Shown piece by piece: positions 7,800 to 16,903 of a stretch of 64,000 nucleotides of DNA. Position 1 is the stretch's first letter. Every line of letters starts with the position of its first letter. The notes under the pieces are model-generated. The model was not told the origin of the DNA. It saw only the letters and a program-made list of their open reading frames with translations, and made no database searches. Source of the DNA: CAVQCJ01 sp963849365 (lineage in GTDB: Bacteria > Actinomycetota > Actinomycetes > Prado026); the NCBI GenBank assembly GCA_963849365.1, contig CAWKHA010000001.1, forward strand, positions 434,001-498,000, written 5' to 3'. The position numbers and the translations under genes were made by a program.

Positions 7800-9431
7800 A
7801 TGGCGCAGACGTACGACGCGATCGTGGTCGGCGGCGGGCACAACGGGATGGTCGCGGCCGCCTACCTGGCCAAGGCCGGTGCGCGGACCGTCGTCCTGGA
7901 GTCCCGGCACAAGACCGGTGGCGCCGCAACGACGGAGAGCCCCTGGCCGGACGCCCCCGAGCTGAAGGTCACCCGGCTCTCGTACGTGATGAGCCTGATG
8001 CCGCCGACGATCATCCGTGACCTCGAGCTGAACCGCCGCGGCTACAAGGTCTACCCGATGGGTCCGTACTACCAGGCGTTCCCCGAGGGCGGCTCGATCC
8101 AGATCTTCGCCGACGACTCCAGGCGCAACTACGAAGAGATCGCGAAGTGGTCGAAGAAGGACGCCGACATGATGCCCCAGTGGGACGCGTGGCTCGGCGG
8201 CCTGGCCGACGTCCTCGGCCCGCTGCTGATGCAGGTGCCGCCGAACGTCGGCTCGCACGCCCCCGGCGACCTGTCCAAGCTGCTGCGGCTGGCGTGGCGG
8301 CACAAGGGGCTGGACGTGCGCACGGTCGGTGACGTCACCCGCCTGATGGCGATGAGCATCTCCGACCTGCTGGACGACTGGTTCGAGTCGCCGCAGATCA
8401 AGGCGGCGCTGGCCATCAACGGCGTCATCGGCACCTGGGCCGGCCCGTGCGAGCCCGGCACCGCGTACGTCATGGCGCACCACTCGATCGGCGACGTCGG
8501 CGACGGCCACCTGGGCAGCTGGGGCTATCCCGAGGGCGGCATGGGCGGCATCGCGGCGGCGATCGAGTCGGCGGCGCGCGACTTCGGCGCGGAGATCCGG
8601 GTCAACTCCCGGGTGGAGCGCACGCTGGTCCGCGACGGAGCCGTCGCCGGTGTCGCGCTGGAGAACGGCGACGAGCTGCACGCTCCGCTCGTCGTCACCA
8701 CGCTGCACCCCAAGACGGCCTTCCTGAAGCAGATCGACGCCGCGGAGCTGCCGGGTTCGTTCGTCCGCGACATCGAGAACTGGAAGACCCGCAGCGGCGT
8801 CGTCAAGATCAACCTGGCTCTTTCCGAGCTGCCGAGCTTCACGGCGGACCCGGGCAGCAACCAGCAGACGCACCACACCGGCTCGGTGGAGATGGCACCG
8901 TCGGTGGAGTACATCGAGCGGGCGTTCCAGGACGCGCGCGAGGGGCGGCCGGCGCTGCGGCCGTTCTCCGACAGCGTGATCCCGACGACGTTCGACAAGA
9001 CGCTGGCACCCGAGGGCGTGCACATCATGTCGCTGTTCACCCAGTGGGTCCCGCACGACTGGGCCGACGAGCCGCACAAGGACGAGCTCGAGGCGTACGC
9101 GGACCGGATGGTCGACTGCTACGACGAGGTGGCGCCCGGCTTCCGGAGCTCGATCATGCACCGCGACATCGTCGGGCCGCACGAGATGCAGGAGGAGTAC
9201 GGCCTCGTCGGCGGCAACATCTTCCACGGCGAGCTGTCGCTCGAGCAGCTGTTCCACATGCGGCCGGCCCCCGGCTACGCGGACTACCGCACCCCGGTCA
9301 AGGGCCTGTACAACGGCAGCTCGGCCACCCACGCAGGCGGTGGCGTGTGCGGGATCCCCGGCTACCAGGCCGCACGTGCGGCCCTGTCGGACCGCAGGTC
9401 GGTGCTCGACCGGCTGCGGCCGGGGAAGTGA
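7800..9431 (+). CDS. FAD-dependent oxidoreductase, phytoene-dehydrogenase/PYROXD2-like
   Basis: About 543 residues with a dinucleotide-binding N-terminus (YDAIVVGGGHNGMVAAAYLA, then VVLESR) and the long body of the NAD(P)/FAD oxidoreductase family near PYROXD2 and phytoene desaturases. An ATG also exists at 7791, but the ribosome-binding GAGG at 7787-7790 touches it, whereas it sits 9 bases before ATG 7800, which I prefer. The stop overlaps the acyl-CoA ligase start (GTGA). In this cluster it may oxidise a pathway intermediate; its substrate is unknown. A carotenoid role is unlikely, as no carotenoid genes are near. Confidence 0.82.
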   Translation: MAQTYDAIVVGGGHNGMVAAAYLAKAGARTVVLESRHKTGGAATTESPWPDAPELKVTRLSYVMSLMPPTIIRDLELNRRGYKVYPMGPYYQAFPEGGSIQIFADDSRRNYEEIAKWSKKDADMMPQWDAWLGGLADVLGPLLMQVPPNVGSHAPGDLSKLLRLAWRHKGLDVRTVGDVTRLMAMSISDLLDDWFESPQIKAALAINGVIGTWAGPCEPGTAYVMAHHSIGDVGDGHLGSWGYPEGGMGGIAAAIESAARDFGAEIRVNSRVERTLVRDGAVAGVALENGDELHAPLVVTTLHPKTAFLKQIDAAELPGSFVRDIENWKTRSGVVKINLALSELPSFTADPGSNQQTHHTGSVEMAPSVEYIERAFQDAREGRPALRPFSDSVIPTTFDKTLAPEGVHIMSLFTQWVPHDWADEPHKDELEAYADRMVDCYDEVAPGFRSSIMHRDIVGPHEMQEEYGLVGGNIFHGELSLEQLFHMRPAPGYADYRTPVKGLYNGSSATHAGGGVCGIPGYQAARAALSDRRSVLDRLRPGK

Positions 9432-11593
9432 CCCGACCGCTCTCCGGATCGGTCGACGCGGCCGTCCACGCTGCGGACGCGGCGCGGACGAGCCCGGCCG
9501 TCCGCGCGATGCTCGAGGCGCGGACGGTCGCGGTCGTCGGGGCCAGCACCCGGCCACGGTCGTTCGGGGCGCAGCTGGTCGCCGAGGTGACGGCGGGCGA
9601 CCCGGCGGTGCGGGTCGTGCCGGTGAACCCGCGCTACGCCGAGGTGGCCGGGCTGCGCTGCGTCCCGACGCTCGCCGACGTCGACGGGCCGCTGGACCTG
9701 GTCATGCTCGGCGTGCCGAACGCCGCGCTCGAGGAGCAGCTGCGGGCCGCGGCCCGGGTCGGGGCCCGGTCCGCGGTCGTGTACGCGAGCGGGTACGAGG
9801 CCCCGCTGCCCGGCCGCGCGCCGCTGGTGGAGCGGCTGGCCACCGTCGCCCGGGACGCGGGGATGGCCGTCTGCGGCGGCAACTGCATGGGGTTCTGGAA
9901 CCTGGACGCGGGCGTGCGCGCGCTCGGCTACCAGGAGAACGACGTCCCCCCGCGCGGGCCGGTGACCTTCCTGAGCCACTCCGGGTCGGCCTTCTCCGCG
10001 TTGCTGCGCAACCACCGCGGCATCGGGTTCAACCTCGTGGTCTCCGCCGGGCAGGAGTACGTGACGACGCTGGCCGACTACCTGCACTACGCGCTGGACC
10101 AGCCCACGACGCGGGTGGTCGCGCTGCTGATGGAGACGATGCGCGACACCGACGGCTTCCGGTCGGCGCTGGGGCGCGCGGCGGCCGCGGACGTACCGGT
10201 GGTCGCGCTGAAGGTCGGCCGGTCCGGGATGGCCCAGCAGATGGTCACCGCGCACTCCGGTGCGCTCGCCGGCGAGGACGGGGCGTTCGAGGCGTTGTTC
10301 GACGCGTACGGCGTGCTCCGCGTCGACGACCTCGACGAGCTCTGCGACATCGTCGAGCTGCTGGTGTCCGGGCGGCGCGCAGCGGCCGGAGCGGTCGCGA
10401 CCGTGCACGACTCCGGGGCCGAACGCGCGCTGGCGGTGGACGTGGCCGACGAGGTACGGATGCCGTTCGCCACGCTGGCCCCGGCCACGCTGACCCGGCT
10501 CGGCGACCTGCTCGACCCGGGGCTGGAGCCGGCCAACCCGCTCGACGTGTGGGGCACCGGCCGGGACACCGCGACGCTGTTCGGCGACTCGTTGCGCCTG
10601 CTGGCCGCGGACCCCGGTGTCGCCGCCGTCGCGCTCGGCATCGACCTGGTGCGCGAGTACGACGGCGAGGAGGCGTACCTGGACGCCGCGTTCGCCGCTG
10701 CGGCGGCGACGTCGAAGCCGGTCGTGCTGCTCAGCAACGCGCACAGCTCGGTGCACCAGCCGTCGGCCGACCGGCTGCGTGCAGGCGGGGTACCGGTGCT
10801 CGAGGGCACGCGCTCCGGGATGCTCGCGCTGCGCCACCTGCTCGAGCTGCGCGACTTGCGCGCACGGCCGGCTGTGGTGGCTCCCGAGCCGGACCTCGAG
10901 CGGGCGCGCCGCTGGCGCGAGCGGCTCGCGGCGGCTACGCCGACGGCAGCCGACGGGCTCGAGCTGCTGGCCGACTACGGCGTGCCGGTCGCCGCGACGC
11001 TAACGGCCCGCTCGGCGGACGAGGCGGTCGGGGCCGCCGCGGCGGTCGGCTACCCCGTGGTCCTCAAGACCGACGAGCCCGCGGTGGCGCACAAGTCGGA
11101 CGAGGGTGGCGTGCTGCTCGGCCTGGACGGGCCGGACGCCGTCCGGACCGCGTACGCCGACGTCTGCGCGCGGCTCGGGCCGCGCGTCTCGGTGTCGGCG
11201 ATGGCGCCGACCGGGGTCGAGATTGCCCTCGGCCTCGTGCACGACCCGCAGCTGGGACCGCTGCTGCTGGTCGCCGCCGGCGGACTGCTCGTCGAGCTCC
11301 TGCACGACCGCGCGCTGGCGGTGCCGCCGCTGGACCGGGAGCGGGCGCGAGCGCTGCTCGGCCGGCTGCGGGTACGCCCCCTGCTGGACGGAGTGCGCGG
11401 AGCGCCGGCCGCCGATGTCGACGCCGTCGTGGACGCGCTGGTCGCCTTGTCGACGCTCGCGGTCGAGCTGGGCGACGACCTGGCCGCGCTCGACGTGAAC
11501 CCGTTGCTGTGCGGGCCGGGCGGTGCCGTTGCGGTCGACGCGCTCGTCGTCCCCCGCCTACGCACCGACCCGCGCGAACCTACGGGCGGGTAA
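9428..11593 (+). CDS. NDP-forming acyl-CoA synthetase (acetate-CoA ligase family)
   Basis: 721 residues. Order: CoA-binding Rossmann domain (TVAVVGASTRPRSFGAQLV), succinyl-CoA-ligase-like flavodoxin domains with the phosphohistidine-type motif TAHSGALAGED, then an ATP-grasp domain with YPVVLKTDEPAVAHKSDEGG. It forms an acyl-CoA from a free acid with NTP hydrolysis to NDP and phosphate. The GTG start overlaps the flavoprotein stop by 4 bases, so the two are coupled. It could activate a carboxylic substrate for the acyl-CoA dehydrogenase at 22188. Its stop codon lies inside a long hairpin. Confidence 0.88.
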   Translation: MTRPLSGSVDAAVHAADAARTSPAVRAMLEARTVAVVGASTRPRSFGAQLVAEVTAGDPAVRVVPVNPRYAEVAGLRCVPTLADVDGPLDLVMLGVPNAALEEQLRAAARVGARSAVVYASGYEAPLPGRAPLVERLATVARDAGMAVCGGNCMGFWNLDAGVRALGYQENDVPPRGPVTFLSHSGSAFSALLRNHRGIGFNLVVSAGQEYVTTLADYLHYALDQPTTRVVALLMETMRDTDGFRSALGRAAAADVPVVALKVGRSGMAQQMVTAHSGALAGEDGAFEALFDAYGVLRVDDLDELCDIVELLVSGRRAAAGAVATVHDSGAERALAVDVADEVRMPFATLAPATLTRLGDLLDPGLEPANPLDVWGTGRDTATLFGDSLRLLAADPGVAAVALGIDLVREYDGEEAYLDAAFAAAAATSKPVVLLSNAHSSVHQPSADRLRAGGVPVLEGTRSGMLALRHLLELRDLRARPAVVAPEPDLERARRWRERLAAATPTAADGLELLADYGVPVAATLTARSADEAVGAAAAVGYPVVLKTDEPAVAHKSDEGGVLLGLDGPDAVRTAYADVCARLGPRVSVSAMAPTGVEIALGLVHDPQLGPLLLVAAGGLLVELLHDRALAVPPLDRERARALLGRLRVRPLLDGVRGAPAADVDAVVDALVALSTLAVELGDDLAALDVNPLLCGPGGAVAVDALVVPRLRTDPREPTGG

Positions 11594-11626
11594 GGCCGAT
11601 TTCCGGCCTTACCCGCCCGTAGGTTC
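11576..11626. terminator. Long perfect hairpin after the acyl-CoA ligase gene
   Basis: A 23-bp perfect inverted repeat (11576-11598 and 11604-11626) with a 5-base loop. The left arm contains the TAA stop of the ligase gene. The converging arrangement suggests a bidirectional terminator, although there is no T-tract and the stem is longer than most terminators. See also the longer palindrome at 11947-12018. Confidence 0.55.
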
Positions 11627-11641
11627 CGCTCCGGGAGCGGG

Positions 11642-11899
11642 TCAGCGGGCGTCGAGGACGGCCACCTTCCCGCCGACCACGGTGACGCCTCGCGGTGGCT
11701 CGCCGGGCCGGAGCTCCACCCGGTACTCCCCCGCGGCGAGAGCCGGGAAGGGCCCCACGTACGACTGCCGCCCCGCCGGCGTACGGCGATCCACCTCGGT
11801 GTGCGTGAGCAGCGCGCCACGCGCGTCGAACAGCTGGATCTCCGCCTCGTCGAGATCCGCCGTGCAGCTACCGCGGGAGGGGCGTCGGCGACGTCTCAC
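11642..11899 (-). CDS. Small hypothetical protein or gene fragment
   Basis: An 85-residue frame starting at GTG 11899. Residues ~15-85 look protein-like (DLDEAEIQLFDARGALLTHT, then YVGPFPALAAGEYRVELRPG), resembling a single beta-sandwich domain, whereas the first ~14 residues are arginine-rich and unconvincing. I do not recognise the family. It lies exactly between two long hairpins, with another inverted repeat (9-bp arms, 11872-11880 and 11916-11924) around its start, so it may be the C-terminal relic of a larger gene. Confidence 0.35.
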   Translation of the reverse strand: MRRRRRPSRGSCTADLDEAEIQLFDARGALLTHTEVDRRTPAGRQSYVGPFPALAAGEYRVELRPGEPPRGVTVVGGKVAVLDAR

Positions 11900-11946
11900 C
11901 CCAGAGGGTCGGCGACCTCCCGCGATGGCGGCCGCACCCCCAACTT

Positions 11947-12018
11947 CTCCCGACTGATGCGCGCGTCTTGGGCCCTACGCGCCTCGTGTAGGCCCAAGAC
12001 GCGCGCATCAGTCGGGAG
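11947..12018. repeat. 28-bp perfect inverted repeat with 16-base loop
   Basis: Arms at 11947-11974 and 11991-12018 are perfectly complementary over 28 bp (the left arm begins CTCCCGACTGATGCGCGCGT). The loop is 11975-11990. It lies between the small reverse ORF and the deazaflavin-type oxidoreductase gene. Too long and perfect for a usual intrinsic terminator; it could be a cruciform, a transcription barrier or a remnant of a palindromic mobile unit. Confidence 0.65.
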
Positions 12019-12048
12019 GTGGGGTGGCGAGCGGCTAGCCTGCCGCAG

Positions 12049-12528
12049 GTGGGCCGGTACGCGACGATGCTGCAGCGGCTGGGGCACCGGCCGTGGTTCG
12101 CGCGGGTCGGCCGCGCCCTGGTCCCTGTGGACCGTGTCCTGCAACGGGTCTCCCGCGGCCGCATCGGCGGCATCGGCCCCTCGGTGTTCCCCGAGCTGCT
12201 GCTCACCACCACCGGGCGCACCAGCGGCCTGCCAAGGCAGGTACCGCTGCTGTACGCCCGCGACGGCGACACCCTCGTGGTCGTGGCGTCGAACTGGGGA
12301 CAGCAGCACCATCCGGCCTGGTCCGGGAACCTGCTCGCGCACCCGGCGGCGACGGTCGAGATCCGCGGGAAGGAGCGCCCCGTCACCGCAAGGCTCGCCT
12401 CCCCGCAGGAGAAGTCCCGGGTCTGGCCGCTGGTGCTCCAGGTGTGGCCGGCCTACGACACGTACGCGGAGCGCAGCGGACGCGACCTGCGCGTGTTCCT
12501 GCTCGAACCGGTCGACCGCGTTGCCTGA
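12049..12528 (+). CDS. Nitroreductase-family deazaflavin-dependent oxidoreductase (DDN-like)
   Basis: About 159 residues of the split-barrel family that includes the mycobacterial F420-dependent nitroreductase Ddn. Characteristic segments are PELLLTTTGRTSGLPRQVPL, then YARDGDTLVVVASNWG and HPAWSGNLLAHPAATVEI. I chose GTG 12049 because the earlier GTG 12019 is directly adjacent to the long palindrome and adds unlikely residues; ATG 12067 is also possible. The stop overlaps the TTG start of the peptidase gene. The cofactor is presumed to be F420 from the family, not demonstrated here. Confidence 0.8.
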   Translation: MGRYATMLQRLGHRPWFARVGRALVPVDRVLQRVSRGRIGGIGPSVFPELLLTTTGRTSGLPRQVPLLYARDGDTLVVVASNWGQQHHPAWSGNLLAHPAATVEIRGKERPVTARLASPQEKSRVWPLVLQVWPAYDTYAERSGRDLRVFLLEPVDRVA

Positions 12529-14335
12529 CGGCGGCTCTCACGGGGAGTGGCGGCAGCGCTTCGAGGCGCCGTCGGTCTCGTTCCCGAGCTGGTCGCCGGC
12601 ACGGCCCGACCTGCTGTACTTCGTCGGCGACGCGAGCGGGTCGGTGCAGGCGTGGTGCCACGACCTGTCCGCCGGTCGCTCGACACAGCTGACGCACCAG
12701 CAGGTCGGCGTCGAGTCGGTGGTCGTGCTCCCGGACGGGTCCGGCGTCGCGTGGTGGTCGGACGACACCGGTGCCGAGAACGGCGCCTGGATGGTCGCAT
12801 CGGCCGACGGCTCCGGCCCGCGACCGCTGGTGCCGCAGCTCCCGGACGGCTGGGCGCAGGGCCTGTCCCTCGCGGCCGGCACCATCGCGCTCGGGCTCGC
12901 CGACGACACGACGTACCGCGTGTACGTGGTGGCCGGCGACGCGCCGCCGCGGCTGGTGCACGAATCGGCCTCGCCGGCCGGTGTGGGCCGCGAGTGGGAG
13001 AACGACCCCTACGGCGGCCTGTCCGCCGACGGGGCGCTGCTGTGCTACCGGCACAGCGACCGCGGCGACATCCTGCACTTCGGGCTGCGCGTCCTCGACG
13101 TGCGGATGGGTGCACAGCTGGCCGACCTGGTCGACGACGGGCTCACGCTGAAGGTCGCCGCGTGGTCCCCGGTGGCCGGCGACCAGCGGCTCGCGTTCGT
13201 GCACGAGCGGGACGGTGTCGAGCGCGCCGGGGTGTGGTCGGCCGGCGGCGGCCGCCGGGACTACCCGCTGGACCTGCCCGGGCCGGTCGACGTGGCCGGC
13301 TGGTGGCCGGACGGCTCCGCGCTGCTGCTGCTGCACGAACGCTACGGCCGCCGGACCCTGCACCGTCTCGACACCGCCGATGGAGCGCTGACGCCGGTGC
13401 ACGACCCGAAGGGCTGGGTGAGCGGGGCCGCGGTACGTCCCGGCGGTGAGGTCTGGCTGCGCGAGGAGTCCGCCGACCGGCCGCCGCGGGTGCGCAGCGT
13501 CGACGGCCGGGTGGTGCTCCCGACCGGCGGGCCGCCACCACCACCGGGCCGGCCCCACCGCGGCGTGGTCTTCGCCGGGCCGGCCGGCCCGACCCACATG
13601 CTGCTGACCGTGCCCGGAGGCCGGCCACCGTTCCCGACGGTGCTGCTGGTCCACGGCGGCCCGGAATGGGCGTTCCCCGACGACCTGGACCCTTGGGAGC
13701 AGGCCCTGTCCGACCACGGCTACGCCGTCGCCAAGGTGAACTACCGGGGCTCGACCGGATCGACAGTCGCGTGGCGCACGGCGCTGCACCGCGGCAACAT
13801 CGGCTTCCCGGAGGTCGCCGACATCGTCGCCGGGCTGGACCACCTGGTGGAGACAGGCGTCACCGACCCGGCCCGGGTGGCCGTCGAAGGCTGGTCGTGG
13901 GGGGGCTACCTGTCCGTGCTCGCGGCCGGGCTGCACCCCGAGCGCTTCGCCGCGGTGGTCGGCGGGATCCCGGTCTGCGACTCGGTCCTGTGCCACCAGG
14001 ACTGCTCGCCGCCGCAGCAGGCGTACGACGTCGCCATCATGGGCGGCAGCCCCGAGGAGCTGCCGGCGCTGTACGCCGAGCGCTCGCCGATCACGTACGT
14101 CGACCGCGTGCGCGCGCCGGTGCTGCTGATCGCCGGCGAGTACGACAGCGCCTGCCCGATCCGGCAGGTGCGCCACTACGCGGACACTCTGCGCGGGCTC
14201 GGCGGACAGGTCCAGCTGCACGTGTACCCGGCGGGCCACCACGCCAACACCGTGACCGAGCGCCTCGTGCACGCCGACCTCGAGCTGGCCTTCCTGGCGA
14301 GGAACCTGTGCGCGCGGGTCAGCCCCGGGGCGTGA
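12521..14335 (+). CDS. S9 family (prolyl oligopeptidase-type) serine peptidase
   Basis: About 604 residues: an N-terminal beta-propeller (SWSPARPDLLYFVGDASGSV and similar repeats) and a C-terminal alpha/beta-hydrolase domain. The nucleophile is in VEGWSWGGYLSVL, the acid in GEYDSACPIR and the histidine in YPAGHHANT, a full catalytic triad. No signal peptide, so cytosolic. TTG 12521 is chosen because it overlaps the preceding stop and there is no better in-frame start for about 40 codons; the start is the least certain part. Likely degrades short peptides or hydrolyses acyl-peptides. Confidence 0.85.
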   Translation: MPDGGSHGEWRQRFEAPSVSFPSWSPARPDLLYFVGDASGSVQAWCHDLSAGRSTQLTHQQVGVESVVVLPDGSGVAWWSDDTGAENGAWMVASADGSGPRPLVPQLPDGWAQGLSLAAGTIALGLADDTTYRVYVVAGDAPPRLVHESASPAGVGREWENDPYGGLSADGALLCYRHSDRGDILHFGLRVLDVRMGAQLADLVDDGLTLKVAAWSPVAGDQRLAFVHERDGVERAGVWSAGGGRRDYPLDLPGPVDVAGWWPDGSALLLLHERYGRRTLHRLDTADGALTPVHDPKGWVSGAAVRPGGEVWLREESADRPPRVRSVDGRVVLPTGGPPPPPGRPHRGVVFAGPAGPTHMLLTVPGGRPPFPTVLLVHGGPEWAFPDDLDPWEQALSDHGYAVAKVNYRGSTGSTVAWRTALHRGNIGFPEVADIVAGLDHLVETGVTDPARVAVEGWSWGGYLSVLAAGLHPERFAAVVGGIPVCDSVLCHQDCSPPQQAYDVAIMGGSPEELPALYAERSPITYVDRVRAPVLLIAGEYDSACPIRQVRHYADTLRGLGGQVQLHVYPAGHHANTVTERLVHADLELAFLARNLCARVSPGA

Positions 14336-15095
14336 CCAGGAGCGCCTGGGCGCCGACACCGACCGGTCCGTCGAGGTCCGACAGCACCGAGGTGGCCAGC
14401 CCGACGCCACCGGTCGAGATCGCCGTCGCCGCATCCAGGCAGACCCACTCGCCCACCGGGTCGCGGTGCAGGTGCACCGTGAGCTCGGGGTTGATGAACA
14501 GCCAGTGCCGCAGGTCCAGCTCGCCGGACGCGCCGTTGCCGCTGTCGGCCACCGCCATCACCCGCTGCAGGCCGGTGGGTTCCTCGCCGTCGACGAGCGG
14601 GTGGCGCAGCCGGGTCCACAACGCCGACGGCCCGGGGTCGGTGAACGAGCCGCGCGCGGTGCGCCACTCGACCGCGGACAGGTATCCGTCCACCCACCCC
14701 GCCGGTAGGTCGAGCCCACCCACGGCGGGCAGGTCCGGCGGGGCCGGGTGACGGTCCGCGATGGCGTCGGCCGGCGTGCGCAGGATGCGCCAGGCGCTGG
14801 CCCTGGCCACGTCGACGCCGCCGGCGCGCGCCGTGGCCCCGAGCATCTCGACGCTGCGCCCGGGCCGGAGCAGCTGTGCCGTCACCTCGAGCTCGCCGAC
14901 CGGGACCGGGCGCAGGATCTCCACAGTCACCCTGGCCACCATCAGCTCGGGCCGCGGGCGGTGCCGCTCGACCGCGCGCGCCAGCAGCGCGCTGGGCGGG
15001 CCGCCGTGCTGCGCGCCGGGGTCCCAGGGCCCGGTCGTCCACCCTGTCGACGCGAAGCGGTCGGTGTCCGTCTGGCGGTAGAAGGCGTCGGCCAC
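14319..15095 (-). CDS. Acyl-CoA thioesterase family protein (double hotdog)
   Basis: 258 residues resembling the TesB-like/4HBT_3 thioesterase family: an N-terminal hotdog (GPWDPGAQHGGPPSALLARA, VARVTVEILRPVPVGE) and a C-terminal half (LDLRHWLFINPELTVHLHRD, GEWVCLDAATAI). It would hydrolyse acyl-CoAs. It converges with the S9 peptidase gene, overlapping by 17 bases at the 3' ends, and is divergent from the ASCH-protein gene. No clear link to the catabolic regulon because it lacks the operator. Confidence 0.82.
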   Translation of the reverse strand: MADAFYRQTDTDRFASTGWTTGPWDPGAQHGGPPSALLARAVERHRPRPELMVARVTVEILRPVPVGELEVTAQLLRPGRSVEMLGATARAGGVDVARASAWRILRTPADAIADRHPAPPDLPAVGGLDLPAGWVDGYLSAVEWRTARGSFTDPGPSALWTRLRHPLVDGEEPTGLQRVMAVADSGNGASGELDLRHWLFINPELTVHLHRDPVGEWVCLDAATAISTGGVGLATSVLSDLDGPVGVGAQALLVTPRG

Positions 15096-15146
15096 CCCGC
15101 GACGCTACCGGTGACCGCTGAGGGCGATCCCGGGCAGGATGGTCCG

Positions 15147-15743
15147 GTGCTGGTTCCCGCCCGGATGGGTCCGCCCATCGCCGACGGCTCCGTCTCGCTG
15201 CTGTTCCGGCGGTGGCGCCGCAGCCAGGCCGTGGCCGGGCACGTCTACCGCACGGCTGCCGGGCGGCTGTGCGTCGAGGCGGTCGACATCGTCGACCCGG
15301 ACCGGATCGGCGTCGCGGACGTCCGCCGGGCCGGGTACCGCACCACCGCGGACCTCGTCGCCGACCTGCGCGGCGAGCCGTCCTGGCCGGTCTACCGCCT
15401 GCGCGTGCGGGTCGCGGACGGCCCCGACCCGCGGGCGCAGCTCGCCGGGGCGGCCGGGCTCGACGCCGACGAGGTGGCCGCGCTGACCGCCCGGCTGGCC
15501 CGTCTGGACCGGGCTTCGAGCCACGGACCGTGGACGGCGACGACCCTGCAGCTCATCGCGAGCCGGCCGGCCGTACGGGCGGGCGACCTGGCCGCCTCGG
15601 TCGGGCGGGAGATGCTGCCGTTCAAGGTGGACGTGCGGAAGCTGAAGAGCCTCGGCCTGACGATCAGCCTCGACGTCGGCTACCGGCTGTTCCCACGCGG
15701 TGCCGCGTACCTCGCCGCCACCGGTGCCGGGGTGCCGTCGTGA
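15147..15743 (+). CDS. ASCH domain-containing protein
   Basis: About 198 residues. The N-terminal half (GPPIADGSVSLLFRRWRRSQ, then VAGHVYRTAAGRLCVEAVDI and YRTTADLVADL) has the pattern of an ASCH domain, a fold related to PUA and proposed to bind RNA or modified nucleic acid. The C-terminal ~90 residues look like a small winged-helix (TATTLQLIASRPAVRAGDLA, FKVDVRKLKSLGL). GTG 15147 is the best start. The stop overlaps the glycosylase-like gene start by 4 bases, so the pair is coupled, which hints at a shared nucleic-acid role. Confidence 0.78.
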   Translation: MLVPARMGPPIADGSVSLLFRRWRRSQAVAGHVYRTAAGRLCVEAVDIVDPDRIGVADVRRAGYRTTADLVADLRGEPSWPVYRLRVRVADGPDPRAQLAGAAGLDADEVAALTARLARLDRASSHGPWTATTLQLIASRPAVRAGDLAASVGREMLPFKVDVRKLKSLGLTISLDVGYRLFPRGAAYLAATGAGVPS

Positions 15744-16903
15744 CCGCCGGCGCCCGCGCGGCCCCGCTGACCGACCGCCGGCTGGGCCGGGCGACGCTGG
15801 CGCGCCAGGGGCTCCTCGAGCGGCTGCCCGGCGACCCGGTCGAGGTCGTCGAGGCGGTCGGTGCGGTCCAGTCGCAGCAGTGGTCGGCCGTGCTCGCCGG
15901 CCTGTGGGCCCGGTCGGAGAAGTTCGCGCCCGACGAGGTGTACGCCGCGCTGGCCGACGGCGCGCTCGTCACCGGCACGCTGCTGCGCCGCACCCTGCAC
16001 CTGTGCAGCCGGGCCGAGCACCCGGCGTACGCGCTCGTTGCCGACACCATGGGGGCCAACGCCTGGTGGCGGACCAGCCCGCCGCCGAAGCGGGGAGCAC
16101 TGGCCCTGCGGCGCGACCTGCTGCAGTACGCGGCGTCCGTGGCCAGGACGGTGGAGGAGACGAGCGCGTTCATCGAGGCGTGGCTGGACCACCGGCCGGG
16201 CGTGCTCTCCGCCGCCGAGCTCGCCGAGCAGCGGGCGTACGGGTGGCGGCCGTACCGTGCCGGCAGCGACTTCGTGCGCGCCCCGGCGAACGGCCGCTGG
16301 GGACCGCGCACGCCGTCGGGGTTCCGCGCCGCCCCGGTCCCGCCGTCGCTGGCGACGACGCCGGACCGCGACGGTGCGCTGGACGCCGTGGTGGAACGGC
16401 ACCTGCGCGCGTTCGGGCCCGCGGGCGCCGAGGACGTGGCGGCGTGGACCGGCCTGCCGGTGACCGCGGTGCGAGCGGCGATCAACGCGAAGCGGCGCGA
16501 GCTGGTGACGTACGAGGGCGCGGACGGGCGCCGGCTGCACGACCTGCCCGGCGCTGCGCTGCCGGACGAGGACACGCCCGCGCCGGTGCGGCTGCTCCCC
16601 TGGTTCGACGGCGTCCTGATGGCGTTCGCGCCGGCGCGCCGGTCCCGGGTGCTGGCGGACGAGCACCGCGACGCCGTCTATTCGCGGGCCAACCTGCAGG
16701 TCCGGCCGACGTTCCTGGTGGACGGGCGGATCGCCGGGACCTGGGCGCTGCAGGTCACCGCGCGCGAGTCGGTGCTCACGCTCGCACCGTTCGCCCGCCA
16801 GCCGCGACGGACGGCGGCCGAGCTCGCCGAGGAGGCCGAGCTGCTCGTCCGGCTGCTGGCCCCGGCGTCGAAGGCGCACCACGTGGCCGTCGCACCGCCG
16901 TGA
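15740..16903 (+). CDS. Winged-helix DNA-binding protein, AlkZ/YcaQ-like DNA glycosylase
   Basis: 387 residues of the HTH_42 (DUF1006) family. The QxQ signature expected of AlkZ-type DNA glycosylases is present as AVQSQQW near residue 45, followed by LLRRTLHLCSRAEHPAYALV and the C-terminal RPTFLVDGRIAGTW segment. The family excises alkylated bases or opens interstrand cross-links. Translationally coupled to the ASCH protein upstream (GTGA) and to the lipoprotein downstream (GTG at 16900 within the end of this gene). Exact lesion specificity is unknown. Confidence 0.82.
   Translation: MTAGARAAPLTDRRLGRATLARQGLLERLPGDPVEVVEAVGAVQSQQWSAVLAGLWARSEKFAPDEVYAALADGALVTGTLLRRTLHLCSRAEHPAYALVADTMGANAWWRTSPPPKRGALALRRDLLQYAASVARTVEETSAFIEAWLDHRPGVLSAAELAEQRAYGWRPYRAGSDFVRAPANGRWGPRTPSGFRAAPVPPSLATTPDRDGALDAVVERHLRAFGPAGAEDVAAWTGLPVTAVRAAINAKRRELVTYEGADGRRLHDLPGAALPDEDTPAPVRLLPWFDGVLMAFAPARRSRVLADEHRDAVYSRANLQVRPTFLVDGRIAGTWALQVTARESVLTLAPFARQPRRTAAELAEEAELLVRLLAPASKAHHVAVAPP

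Noticed and set aside
8447..9427. Upstream extension of the acyl-CoA ligase frame
   Set aside because: Lies within the flavoprotein gene and is shadow-like; the CoA-binding domain begins after GTG 9428.
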